Positions 23,988-34,446 of a stretch of DNA of 44,708 nucleotides are shown here, in pieces. The stretch's first letter is position 1. Each line of letters opens with the position of its first letter. A program made the translations under genes and the position numbers. The notes beneath the pieces are model-generated. The model was not told the origin of the DNA. It searched no databases and saw only the letters and a list, made by a program, of their open reading frames with translations. Origin of the DNA: JAKORR01 sp964608495 (GTDB lineage: Bacteria > Armatimonadota > Zipacnadia > Zipacnadales > FEN-943); contig CAZSOQ010000005.1 of assembly GCA_964608495.1 (NCBI GenBank), forward strand, positions 1 to 44,708, read 5' to 3'.

Positions 23988-26684
23988 CTACTGCGGCCCC
24001 AGTTCCACGCGATCTATCCCGAACCACGGCCGGTTGCCCAAGCGCCCGCCCGGCTGCACGTTGCGGATCTCGAGCCCGTTGACGCCCTGCCTGAGCAGGC
24101 CGGCGCCGATTGGCAGGCGCAGCTCGCCGAGCTTGTCTTCCGGGAAGGGTACCTTGTCCGCGAACAGGGGCTCGCCGTTGACCCTCACCTCGGCCGCCAC
24201 CTCACCTCCCGGCGGCTGCGGGCACTTCAGGCCCACCAGCCGCAGCGACAGCCCGGAGGCGGGCACGGCGCCCAGGCGGAAGTACCCCACCATGCTGTCG
24301 TAGGGCGACGCTCCCGCGCCGTACACATAGTTGCCCACCTCCGACACGGGAATCCGCCCCGGATAGGCATGCAGGCCGTAGCCGTACTGCACTGCGCCGC
24401 CGCCCCGCAAGTCCCTGCCTGTGAGGACCAGGGGCCCCCGCGCGGGGTCGAGCAGAGGCACCGTGCGAGGGTCGGACGGCCCCAGCGTCGTGCCCAGCCG
24501 CACCAGGGCTCCCGAGGCGAAGCTGGCGACCAGGGCGTTCGGGGCGTTGGCATGGCTCGAGGAAAGGGTCGTCGAGGTCTTGTCGGCCTTGAGCAGCGCC
24601 CCGAGCGCCTCGGCCTCGGCAAAGGCCCGTCGCGCCCCATCCTCATCGCCCGCCCGCAGCAGTGAGTACGCGCGGCACAAAGCGTCGTAGAACCTCAGCG
24701 TCCGCTCGCCATAGGTGAACAAGCGCTCATCCTCAGCGACGCGATGGGCGATGCGGTCCGGCAGTCGGCGCGCGAGCACCTGGTTCAGGATCTCCCGACA
24801 GCGATCGGCCTCAGCCAGCATCTCCTGCAGGTCCGGGCCATCGTTGTCCGCGAAGTTTGTGGCCTCGTACTTCAGGTGAGTCGTCGGGAACAGGTCCTCG
24901 GAGCCGGCGTCGAGTCGTCGCGCCAGCCCGTACTTCAGCTCCGTGACATTGCCTAGCATCTCCTCGAGGTGGCGGTAGTAAGCCCGCATCTGAAGGTGTA
25001 CCGGCCCGTACCGGCCGGGGAAGTAGTCGCGCCAGAGCTCGCGCACGTCCTCGCCGGGGTTCCACAACTGCCGCGCCATCTGCCAGTTGGTGAGCGCCTT
25101 GTTGCCCCAGTTGCCCGTGGTGCAATGCATGTAGTGGAAGTATCGCGCCCCCAGCGAGGCGTAGTAGGGGATGTCCGGCGCCATGGTGGACATGAAGCAC
25201 AGGGGCAGGCACTTGTAGCCCGACACGTTGTAGTACTCGCCGATGCACAACTGCCCGCGGTAGTGCCTCTCGGGGTCCACGGCCCACCCGCGCAGGTGCT
25301 GGTTGTAGCGGGCGTTACGCGAGCAGCCAGGGTCATCGAAGTCGTGCACGTAGCAGCGGCAGATCGGGAAGTAGGTCGCGATGCAGGTGGAATGGTCGAA
25401 GCCGTCGGGCAGCGGCCGGCTGGGCGGCGCGAGCACGTCGGCGTAGGCCAGGAACAGCAGCCGCACGGGCCGGTTGATGCGCCCGGCGGCCCGGGCCTTC
25501 TTGATCTCCTGGGCGTAGCGGTGAACCACCAGCAGGTTGCGGTCGGTAGGCGTGCCCAGGGCCTCGCACCGCTCGCACTGGCACCACTTGCCCCCGTCCA
25601 GCATCCAGGCGTTGATGATGTCGGCGTCGCGGTAGCGCCCCTCGGCCAGGTCCGCGATGGCGTTCTTCATCCATTCGCTGAGGGCGCCGGCGTTGGATGT
25701 GCAGAAGTTATCGCCGCCCCCGCCCTGGATGCTCGGGCTGCGCTTGCCGTCGCGCAGGCCGTACCACTCGGGATGGGCCTCGAAGTAGGACAGCTTGCCG
25801 TCGCCGTTCGCGTCGCCCTGGTACTCGGGGCTGACGGAGTACGGGTCGGCGGGCCGGGCTTCATCGCCCTCAAAGCGCGAGTGGTTGTAGGGGTACGGCT
25901 CGCGCGGCCCGAGGTAGTAGTCCGTGAGCACATGACCGCCGCCGGCCAGCAGGATGCCCAGCTTGTGCACGAGGGCCTTGGGCTCCTGCTCGACGCACCA
26001 GTAGTTCAGACGGTTGCGGGCCATCCAGAGCAGGAAGTCGGTATCTCCGCGATTCTCCCAGGCGTGGAAGCCACGCAGCAGGAAGTGGGGGGCCTCGCGG
26101 GCGTCCAGCTCGCCCAGGGCCTCGAGGGTCCGCGTAGGCACCTCCTCGTTGATCTCGCCGGGCGCGTACCACCGGACGCCCAGCCAGTGCAGAAGGTCAT
26201 AGACGCCGTAGAGCGTGCCCACGCGGCCGCCTCCCGCGATGAGCACCAGCCGGCGACCGTCGGCCTCGGCGGACCTGAGTACATAGTCCTCCGGGCCGCG
26301 CGCGCCCAGCTCCTCGGGCGTGACGCCGAGGGCCTCACACAGCGACCGGGTAGGGGCGTTGGACTTCGCCCCGCCGATGAGGAACAGGTCACCCGACGCG
26401 GGCACGGAGTCGTCGTCAGCGATGGCGAAATCGCCCGGCGACCCCGTCATCTTGCGCAGGTAGTGCTGTAGCTCCGTCGCCGCGAAGCACTCGGTGCAGA
26501 CCGTGTCGTCGGACAGGTCGGCGTCGCGCCAGTCCACCCGGGCCTCGGCGCCGGCGGCCTGAGCCGCGGAAGGATAGTCGCCGATGTTGACGACGATGGT
26601 TGCGGCCCGCGCGGGCCAGGCGAGGAGCGGCAGCAGTGCCAGGGCAGTGACCGGCACCAGCGCGGCAAGGGACGCCGTCTTCAT
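23988..26684 (-). CDS. Secreted DUF4838 domain protein
   Basis: An 898-residue exported protein. The ATG at 26684 follows a perfect GGAGGTGAT site, and residues 1-28 are a signal peptide ending PARA. Beyond this the frame stays open far upstream, but only as the antisense of the ABC transporter gene. The N-terminal half resembles the alpha-glucuronidase-type fold that precedes DUF4838 (ELQHYLRKMTG, GTLYGVYDLLHWLGVRWYAPGE), followed by the DUF4838 barrel with many Trp, Tyr and Cys residues (for example KWCQCERC, about 378-385). The C-terminal about 150 residues look like a beta-sandwich binding domain. Substrate and reaction are not established for this family; the gene's place suggests polysaccharide work. 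Confidence 0.85.
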   Translation of the reverse strand: MKTASLAALVPVTALALLPLLAWPARAATIVVNIGDYPSAAQAAGAEARVDWRDADLSDDTVCTECFAATELQHYLRKMTGSPGDFAIADDDSVPASGDLFLIGGAKSNAPTRSLCEALGVTPEELGARGPEDYVLRSAEADGRRLVLIAGGGRVGTLYGVYDLLHWLGVRWYAPGEINEEVPTRTLEALGELDAREAPHFLLRGFHAWENRGDTDFLLWMARNRLNYWCVEQEPKALVHKLGILLAGGGHVLTDYYLGPREPYPYNHSRFEGDEARPADPYSVSPEYQGDANGDGKLSYFEAHPEWYGLRDGKRSPSIQGGGGDNFCTSNAGALSEWMKNAIADLAEGRYRDADIINAWMLDGGKWCQCERCEALGTPTDRNLLVVHRYAQEIKKARAAGRINRPVRLLFLAYADVLAPPSRPLPDGFDHSTCIATYFPICRCYVHDFDDPGCSRNARYNQHLRGWAVDPERHYRGQLCIGEYYNVSGYKCLPLCFMSTMAPDIPYYASLGARYFHYMHCTTGNWGNKALTNWQMARQLWNPGEDVRELWRDYFPGRYGPVHLQMRAYYRHLEEMLGNVTELKYGLARRLDAGSEDLFPTTHLKYEATNFADNDGPDLQEMLAEADRCREILNQVLARRLPDRIAHRVAEDERLFTYGERTLRFYDALCRAYSLLRAGDEDGARRAFAEAEALGALLKADKTSTTLSSSHANAPNALVASFASGALVRLGTTLGPSDPRTVPLLDPARGPLVLTGRDLRGGGAVQYGYGLHAYPGRIPVSEVGNYVYGAGASPYDSMVGYFRLGAVPASGLSLRLVGLKCPQPPGGEVAAEVRVNGEPLFADKVPFPEDKLGELRLPIGAGLLRQGVNGLEIRNVQPGGRLGNRPWFGIDRVELGPQ

Positions 26685-26837
26685 GGTATCACCTCCGGGG
26701 TTGTCAGGCTCCCAAGCCCGGCCGCGGCCGGTTCGCCGCACCGGGCCGTTGCCCTGCCGGCGCTGGCGACGGCGCGAGTGCTGCCGTGCCGCCCCACCAA
26801 GGAACCACCCGTCAAAGCGGCGAAGTGCGCGCCGTCC

Positions 26838-28328
<1,491 letters not shown>

Positions 28329-28358
28329 CAGCATGGGGCAACCAGAGCAGGTAGCGCG

Positions 28359-29369
28359 ATGAGTTCAGGTGGCGAAACGCATCAGGAGCGGGAGACGACC
28401 ACAGCAACCGCAGACCCCGGCGGCGGCCTGGCCTGGCGTCAGGCGCTGGACCGGATGGCGCCGCTGGGCTTCCTCCTGGCGCTGGTCATCCTCTTCGGGG
28501 TCCTGAACAACCGGTTCCCCACGGTGGACAATCTGTTCAACGTGGCGGTGCAGATCTCGGTGATCGCGGTCATCGCCATCGGCGAGACCTTTGTCATCGT
28601 GGCGGCGGGGATAGACCTTTCCGTCGGCTCGGTCGTGGCCCTCACGGGCGTGACGTCGGCGCTGCTGATGAAGGCGGGCGTGGACGTGCCTATCGCGGCC
28701 CTGGCGGGCGTCGGCATGGGCGCCTTCTGGGGCCTGTTCAACGGCCTGCTCGTCACGCGCGCCAAGCTGCCACCCTTCATCGTCACCCTCGGCGTCATGG
28801 GCATCGCCCGCGGCTTGGCTCTTGCCCTCGCCAACGACCGCACGATCTCGGGCCTGCCCACGAGCTTCACCTCGCTCGGGTCCCACCGCGTCTTCGGGAC
28901 GGTGCCGCTCCTGGTGCTGGTAATGCTGGCAGTCGCCGCGGCCGCGCATGTCATCTTGACCCGCACGCGCCTGGGTCGGTACGCTTATGCGATGGGTTCG
29001 AACCTGGAGGCGGCGAGGCTGTCGGGCGTCAACACGGGGCTGTACCTGACGGTGATCTTCGTGGTCTGCAGCGGACTGTCCGGCCTGGCGGGGGTCATGG
29101 AGGCGGCCCGGACGACCATCGGCCAGCCCACCGGGGGCAACCTCTACGAGCTGGACGCCATCGCCGCCACGGTCATAGGCGGCGCGAGCCTCATGGGCGG
29201 CGAGGGCAGCGTACCCGGCACGCTCATCGGGGCCTTCATCATGGCCGTGCTGCGCAACGGCTGCAATCTGCTGGTGATCCCGCCGTCGTGGCAGCGAGTG
29301 TTCATCGGGGCCATAATCATCATCGCCGTCCTGTGGGATCATCTGCGCCAGCGCCGCCGGGGCCGCTGA
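28359..29369 (+). CDS. Sugar ABC transporter permease, RbsC type
   Basis: A 336-residue integral membrane protein with about ten hydrophobic segments from residue 33 on. The conserved GIDLSVGSVVAL stretch near 84-95 and the PPFIVTLGVMGIARG and GGASLMGGEGSVPGTLIGA segments are those of the CUT2 permease family (BPD_transp_2). It starts 30 bases after the ATPase gene and forms the membrane channel for import of a pentose or hexose, with the lipoprotein encoded next. Confidence 0.93.
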   Translation: MSSGGETHQERETTTATADPGGGLAWRQALDRMAPLGFLLALVILFGVLNNRFPTVDNLFNVAVQISVIAVIAIGETFVIVAAGIDLSVGSVVALTGVTSALLMKAGVDVPIAALAGVGMGAFWGLFNGLLVTRAKLPPFIVTLGVMGIARGLALALANDRTISGLPTSFTSLGSHRVFGTVPLLVLVMLAVAAAAHVILTRTRLGRYAYAMGSNLEAARLSGVNTGLYLTVIFVVCSGLSGLAGVMEAARTTIGQPTGGNLYELDAIAATVIGGASLMGGEGSVPGTLIGAFIMAVLRNGCNLLVIPPSWQRVFIGAIIIIAVLWDHLRQRRRGR

Positions 29370-29406
29370 GACCGTGCCCGGCGGGCGACGCACAGAGGTG
29401 ACAAGC

Positions 29407-30432
29407 ATGAAGCGTACCGGCCTTTGCCTCCTGGTAGCCGCGGGCCTGCTGGCCGCGATCCTGGCAGGCTGCGCCAAACCGCCAGCCGAGACGGCGGCGC
29501 CAGTCACCGGCCCGCAGGCCACGGCGCCCGCTTCGGCGCCAGCGACCCAGTACACCATCGCCGTCGTCCCCAAGGGCACCGCCCACGTCTTCTGGAAGAC
29601 CGTCGAGGCCGGGGCCCGCGCGGGCGGCGCCGAACTGGGCGCTGAGATCCTCTGGAACGGCCCCTCGGAGGAAACCGACGTCACAGGACAGATCGCCATC
29701 CTCGAGGACTTCATCACCCGCAAGGTGGACGCGATAGTCATGGCCGCCTGCGACGCCCAGGCGCTGGTGGGCACGGTCAAGAAGGCCATGGACCAGGGCA
29801 TCCCCGTCATCACCATCGATTCAGGCATCAGCACCGACGACGCCCTGTGCTTCGTGGCTACGGACAACGTGAAGGGCGCCGCCGAGGGTGGACACAAGCT
29901 TGCCGAGCTTGTCGGCAAGAAGGGCAAGGTCGGCTTGATCCCCTTCATCAAGGGCGCGGCGACCTCCGATATGCGAGAGGAAGGCTTCCGCAAGGCCATC
30001 GCTGACTACCGCGGGATCAGGATCGCCAGCACGCTGTACTCGCAGAGCGACGCCTCGGTGGCGATGCAGAAGGCCGAGGACATGCTCACCTCGGTGCCGA
30101 ACCTGACGGGGATCTTCGCGGCCAACGAGCCGGCGGTCGTCGGCGCAGCACAGGTGCTCAAGCAGCGTGGGCTGGCGGGCAAGGTGAAGCTGGTGGGCTT
30201 CGACGCCTCGGACGCCGAGATCGAGGCCCTGCGTGAGGGCGTCTGCCAGGCCCTCATCGTCCAGAACCCCTTCAAGATGGGCTACGAGGGCGTCGCCATG
30301 GCCGTGAAGGCCATCCGGGGCGAGAAGATAGACAAGCGTGTGGACACGGGCGTCCTCGTCGTCACGAAGGAGAACCTGGACGACCCCGAGACGCAGAAGT
30401 GGCTCAACCCGCTTGAGCAGGCAGGGAAGTAG
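29407..30432 (+). CDS. Sugar ABC transporter substrate-binding lipoprotein, RbsB type
   Basis: A 341-residue lipoprotein. The lipobox LAGC places the lipidated cysteine at residue 22. A Pro/Ala/Thr linker follows, then a Peripla_BP_4-type binding protein with YTIAVVPKGTAHVFWK at its start, DAIVMAACDAQAL, IPVITIDSGI and FAANEPAVVGA. The ATG follows an AGAGGTGA site. It catches sugar outside the membrane for the preceding permease. The exact ligand is unknown; context suggests a monosaccharide or small sugar released by the island's hydrolases. The operon ends 44 bases from the convergent chaperone cluster. Confidence 0.93.
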   Translation: MKRTGLCLLVAAGLLAAILAGCAKPPAETAAPVTGPQATAPASAPATQYTIAVVPKGTAHVFWKTVEAGARAGGAELGAEILWNGPSEETDVTGQIAILEDFITRKVDAIVMAACDAQALVGTVKKAMDQGIPVITIDSGISTDDALCFVATDNVKGAAEGGHKLAELVGKKGKVGLIPFIKGAATSDMREEGFRKAIADYRGIRIASTLYSQSDASVAMQKAEDMLTSVPNLTGIFAANEPAVVGAAQVLKQRGLAGKVKLVGFDASDAEIEALREGVCQALIVQNPFKMGYEGVAMAVKAIRGEKIDKRVDTGVLVVTKENLDDPETQKWLNPLEQAGK

Positions 30433-30476
30433 CGGCGGGGGTGACCGCTCCGGGCTGACGCGCGCACGGCCGGGTC

Positions 30477-31313
30477 CTACAGGAACACCAGCCGTACGTA
30501 GTCGTGCTGCCCGTCCTCGTTCGTCTCGCGACTGCGAGCCACCCATCCGTCCCGCGCGCCTGTGGGCACCGGGAAGCTCAGTTCCCGCAGCTTCGGACAG
30601 GGCATCCTCCCCGCTCCGCGACAGTATCCGCAGCGCACCGCGGCCTCGGTCTCGAAGGCGAAGATCTGGACGAACTCCTCGGGCTGGACCCACGAGGGGA
30701 CCCGCTGCTCCGCCATGGCATCGCGCACCTGGCCCAGCAGCGCCGGGTCCCCGCCGATCTGCCTGACCACGTCGCTCGGGCTGAGTGACCGCCGCTCGGA
30801 CTGGCCCGAGCCTCCGCACTCCGGGCAGTCCACTCGCTCGCCGCCGCCGCAGACCGGGCAGTTGACGATGTGGGCCGTGGCCGTGACGCGAGTGTCGCCC
30901 GGGCTCACGCGCAGGCGCTGCAGAGACGCAATCCCGCCGCGCACCACATTGCTCACGACGTCGGACAGGCGATTCGCGGAGCCCGGCCCACTGGTATGCG
31001 TCTGGACGCGGCGCAGCACGTCCAGCCCCTGGGTGTCCATCAAGTCCTGCACGAGGGGGCCGTGGCTCACCACGGCCTCGGCCACGGCCTGGGCCAGGGC
31101 CACCCGCACCTCCTCGAGCCTGGCCCGCCGCTGGATCAGCCACTGCTGCACGAGGTTGAGGTCGTTTACCAGCTCCGGCCGCCGGACCCTCAGCCGGCCG
31201 ACTGCGAGCAGTATCTGCGCCGGAGGCGCGCCGGGCGGCAGCCCCAGCGCCTCGAGGAACCTGAGCCGCTGCAGCTCGCGTCGTAGGTCGTCGCTCGATG
31301 GATCCACGGACAT
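30477..31313 (-). CDS. DnaJ zinc-finger-like protein without J-domain (1)
   Basis: A 278-residue protein, last in the leftward chaperone operon. It holds split DnaJ-type zinc repeats: C152-x2-C155-GGG and C163-x2-C166-GGSG, then C228-x2-C231-RGAG and C239-P. The end, LSFPVPTGARDGWVARSR (246-263), matches the DnaJ C-terminal peptide-binding segment. The first 80 residues are helical and vaguely J-like (ALGLPPGAP, later RRPEL), but the essential HPD triad is absent. It could be a co-chaperone for the Hsp70 two genes upstream, delivering clients without stimulating ATPase in the usual way. The ATG at 31313 has GGGAG 9 bases before it. A 140-base spacer separates it from its paralogue. Confidence 0.82.
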   Translation of the reverse strand: MSVDPSSDDLRRELQRLRFLEALGLPPGAPPAQILLAVGRLRVRRPELVNDLNLVQQWLIQRRARLEEVRVALAQAVAEAVVSHGPLVQDLMDTQGLDVLRRVQTHTSGPGSANRLSDVVSNVVRGGIASLQRLRVSPGDTRVTATAHIVNCPVCGGGERVDCPECGGSGQSERRSLSPSDVVRQIGGDPALLGQVRDAMAEQRVPSWVQPEEFVQIFAFETEAAVRCGYCRGAGRMPCPKLRELSFPVPTGARDGWVARSRETNEDGQHDYVRLVFL

Positions 31314-31453
31314 CCGCCTATCTCCCAATACCAAACGGGGCAAGCGTCTCACACCGGGCGAGACGCTCTCGTCGCCGAGCGGCCCCCATCGGCCGCTTGT
31401 CTTCCCCACACACTGCTGGAGCCGGGCCCACGTCGTCGCCCACCGCCCGGCCG

Positions 31454-32251
31454 TTAGCTAACCACCGCGAAGACCTGCTCGCCCCCAAGGGCCGTCCGGC
31501 CCGCCAGTATCCAGCCCTTGCGGACCCCCGCTGGCACCTGGAACTTCACGTCCTTCTTGGCGGGGCACGGCGCCCGGCCCTTCCCCTCGCAGACCGGACA
31601 GGAGACTCGCAGCGGGATGTTGACCAGCTCCGAGAGGGCCCGGGCCATGATGTGGCGATCGTCCACGGGCTGATGGACGAGGTGGGCCGCGGCGAGCTGC
31701 CGCATGACCTCCCCCTGGCGGGAGCCGTCACCGGCGATGGTGCCGCCAAGGCTGTTCGAGCCGGACCAGAGGTCTCGGTCTTCGAAGACCTCGCGTGGGC
31801 TGCCAAGGGGGAAGCTGGGCAGCTTGTCCGGCACGGCCCGACGGGCGCCCTCCAGAATCCGGGCGTAGAAGGCGTCGTCGCTCTGGAGGGCCGCCAAGAC
31901 CTCCTCGCGGGTGTCCAGGGCCAGCCGGCCCGAGCCACCGCAGGTGTCACAGGTGCCCAGGGTCCCGCTGCCGCCGCAGACCTGGCAGCCCTTGACGGGA
32001 TGCGACGACACCTCGATGCTCCTCTCGCCCTGCTGGTCGCTGAGCCAGATCGGCGGGAGGTCGGCGCGGAGCATCAGGGCCACGTCCTCGGCCGCCTGCC
32101 GCGCCCCGACCCGGCCTTTCGCCAGGGCAGCCACGTGGCGGAACCGCTCGTCGCCCGACAGCCTCGCCAAGCCGCCGGCGCCTACGAGTTGCGACAGCCT
32201 GCGTCTCATCTGCTCCTCGAAGCTCAGGAAGGGCCACATCAGCTCCGCCAC
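31454..32251 (-). CDS. DnaJ zinc-finger-like protein without J-domain (2)
   Basis: A 265-residue paralogue of the next gene. It has C89-x2-C92-GGSG and C101-x2-C104-GGSG, then C218-x2-C221-EGKG and C229-P, and the DnaJ C-terminal-like segment VKFQVPAGVRKGW (235-247). There is no HPD motif and no convincing J-domain in its N-terminal 85 residues. The GTG start lies 3 bases after the Hsp70-like stop, so the two are probably translated together. Tandem zinc-finger co-chaperones next to an Hsp70 suggest a substrate-holding role. An in-frame ATG four codons later is an alternative start. Confidence 0.82.
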   Translation of the reverse strand: MAELMWPFLSFEEQMRRRLSQLVGAGGLARLSGDERFRHVAALAKGRVGARQAAEDVALMLRADLPPIWLSDQQGERSIEVSSHPVKGCQVCGGSGTLGTCDTCGGSGRLALDTREEVLAALQSDDAFYARILEGARRAVPDKLPSFPLGSPREVFEDRDLWSGSNSLGGTIAGDGSRQGEVMRQLAAAHLVHQPVDDRHIMARALSELVNIPLRVSCPVCEGKGRAPCPAKKDVKFQVPAGVRKGWILAGRTALGGEQVFAVVS

Positions 32252-32254
32252 CCG

Positions 32255-34441
32255 TCAGCTCTCATCGAAGCTTATCTGGTGGGCAAGAAGCACGCTCTGG
32301 GCCTCGGCCACGGCGGCTGTGAGCGGAAATAGCAGCGCCTGCGGACAGCCCTCGCTGGTCGCCTGCTGTTCGCAGTCCTGCAGCGCGGCCCTGAGCTTGC
32401 GCACCGGCTCGGCCAGCTCGGGCACCGTGTCCTGATGCTGCTCGGCCACGCGCAGGATGCTCAGGGCGCGCGTGCGCCAGGGCTGGTAGCGGCCGGCCGG
32501 CACGAGGCCGGGCTGGCGCTCGCCGACGGGCTGCGGCGGGAAGCCTCCCCCACCACCACCGCCGCCACCGGGGATCCCCGGGCCCTTGCCGGGAGGCCAG
32601 GGAGCGTTGGGCCCTTTCCTCTCGTCCTCTCCGGTATCCTGGCCTGGAGGTCGCGGCGCCTCAATGCGGTGAGGCGGTATCTGATCGAGGTGCCCTAGCT
32701 GCAGCCGCTGGCGCGTGCTCAGGTCCTCGACGGCCAGGCTCAGCTCATTGTTCTCCCCGAAGGTCATCTCCGCGGCATAGGTCGCCAGCCCGCTGTTGTA
32801 GATGGGCACAAACTGGAACTCGCCGAAGGCCACATGCTCCACGCCCGCCGCCGACTCGGTGCGCTGGAAGGCCATGATCCTCACGGCATCGCCCGGCTCC
32901 CCCAGCTTGCTGAAGCCTGCCCGCTGCGTCGTCCCCAGCGGGCTGCCGCGCTCGACGAGCACCTGGCCCGTGAGCCCCGACCCGGGAAGCCACTCGCCTC
33001 CCTCCGCGGCGAGGGACCCCAGCATGTCGCGCAGGCGGTCCAGTTCCGGGCTGGCGGCGGCCATCGCCACGCCGTAGTCGTGCGGCACCACGTCCCCGCC
33101 CTTGTCGGTCCGCAGCCTAGGCCGCTCCGGGCCGGGCCCGGAAGGCACCCGGGCCTCGCTGAGCGCGTACTCAGCAGCGCCTCGGGCCACGGCCTCCACG
33201 GGCTGAACGGGGAAACCCTCCACCCGGATCCGCGCCAGGTCCTCGAGGGCCGGCGCTCCCTCCAGCTTCTCCTCCAGCACGTCGTGCACCAGCGGGCAGC
33301 TCATGGGCCCGCCCACCAGCAGCAGCCGGTCGAAGATGGCCGGGTCGCCACCCACGGCGTCGATCACGAAGTCCAGGTGATCCGCGAAGCGGCCCAGGAT
33401 GCCCGCCTCGGTCAGGATCTCCTCGAGGACCAGCGTTTCCGGCACGGGGCTGTCCGCCACGTCGCAGGCGCGCAGCACCAGGGCCAGGTCCTCGTTGCGG
33501 CCGGGCACCGGGATGCGGCCCAGACCGTGCTCGCCCGCGTCCTGCTTGGCGTCCTCGACCATCTGGTGCAGGCGGGCCATAGCCTGCAGGCGACGGACCT
33601 GCTCGAGGTTGGCGGCCACGTCCTGCCCGCGGTGGTAGGCCTCCAGGGCCTCCTCCAGCTCATCGAGCCCCGCCACCTCGATGACCCGCTTGAGGATGGC
33701 GAAGTCCCAGTCCAGCCCGCCGAGCCGGGGATCGCCGTACTTGCCCTGCACCTGATAGTGCGCGCCGTCCTCGTCGTGGATGATGACGCCGGCCACGATG
33801 TCCAGCGTGCCCGCTCCCCAGTCCACGCACAGGATGATCTGGTCCTGCACGGACGCCAGCTCGTGCCCATAGGCCATGACCGCGGCGACGGGCTCGGACA
33901 CCGTTGCCACGTTGGGCAGACCGGCGATCTCTGCCGCCTCTCGGGTCGCCGTCCACTGGTCGGGGCGGTAGTAGGCCGGGACGGTGACCAGCGTGCCGGC
34001 GATCGAGCGCCCGGCCATGAGAGGGTTCAGGGTGGTGTCGGTCACACACTCGAGCACGTGGCCCAGCAGTAGCTGGTAGAGCTGCTCGGGCCGGTAGGTG
34101 CGCGGGCCGATGCGCACCACGGCCCAGCCGTTCTCGTCGGCCTCGATCGCATAGCGGAAGCGGGCAAGCTCGTCGGCCACGTCGGCGTAGGAGCGGCGCA
34201 GCAGGCGCTTGAACCCCCAGACCACCTGCGTCCACGCCGACCGCCACTGCCGGCGGGCGTCCTCGCCATACTCCCGCGGCTCGCCGTGAGCGTCGAAGTA
34301 GATGAAGCTCGGGAAGACGTAGCAGCCCCTGCACAGCCCCGCGGGGCTCTGGAGCATGCTCACCTCGCCCAGATCCGATCCCCCGCAGGCCACGGCGGAG
34401 TTGTAGGTGCCCAGGTCCAGACCAAGGTAGACTTCCGACAT
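32255..34441 (-). CDS. Divergent Hsp70 (DnaK-like) chaperone
   Basis: A 728-residue protein with a recognisable Hsp70 ATPase domain: phosphate-1 loop GLDLGTYNSAVA (7-18), PAYYRPDQWTATREAAEIAG (155-174), SEPVAAVMAYG (182-192), phosphate-2 DWGAGTLDI (207-215), VEDAK (295-299) and adenosine loop LLVGGPMSCPLV (374-385). A beta-rich substrate-domain-like region follows around 480-590, then a linker with nine glycines (about 628-636) and a helical end. It lacks the usual DnaK DLLLLDVTPLSLG-type linker, so allostery may differ. The ribosome site GGGAGGAT lies within the last codons of the GrpE-like gene. It is probably the motor of a dedicated folding set with the neighbouring GrpE-like and DnaJ-like proteins. 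Confidence 0.93.
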   Translation of the reverse strand: MSEVYLGLDLGTYNSAVACGGSDLGEVSMLQSPAGLCRGCYVFPSFIYFDAHGEPREYGEDARRQWRSAWTQVVWGFKRLLRRSYADVADELARFRYAIEADENGWAVVRIGPRTYRPEQLYQLLLGHVLECVTDTTLNPLMAGRSIAGTLVTVPAYYRPDQWTATREAAEIAGLPNVATVSEPVAAVMAYGHELASVQDQIILCVDWGAGTLDIVAGVIIHDEDGAHYQVQGKYGDPRLGGLDWDFAILKRVIEVAGLDELEEALEAYHRGQDVAANLEQVRRLQAMARLHQMVEDAKQDAGEHGLGRIPVPGRNEDLALVLRACDVADSPVPETLVLEEILTEAGILGRFADHLDFVIDAVGGDPAIFDRLLLVGGPMSCPLVHDVLEEKLEGAPALEDLARIRVEGFPVQPVEAVARGAAEYALSEARVPSGPGPERPRLRTDKGGDVVPHDYGVAMAAASPELDRLRDMLGSLAAEGGEWLPGSGLTGQVLVERGSPLGTTQRAGFSKLGEPGDAVRIMAFQRTESAAGVEHVAFGEFQFVPIYNSGLATYAAEMTFGENNELSLAVEDLSTRQRLQLGHLDQIPPHRIEAPRPPGQDTGEDERKGPNAPWPPGKGPGIPGGGGGGGGGFPPQPVGERQPGLVPAGRYQPWRTRALSILRVAEQHQDTVPELAEPVRKLRAALQDCEQQATSEGCPQALLFPLTAAVAEAQSVLLAHQISFDES

Positions 34442-34446
34442 CCAGG

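Noticed and set aside
32560..32586. Repeat in the Hsp70 gene
   Set aside because: It encodes a poly-glycine hinge in frame, not a mobile or CRISPR-type repeat.
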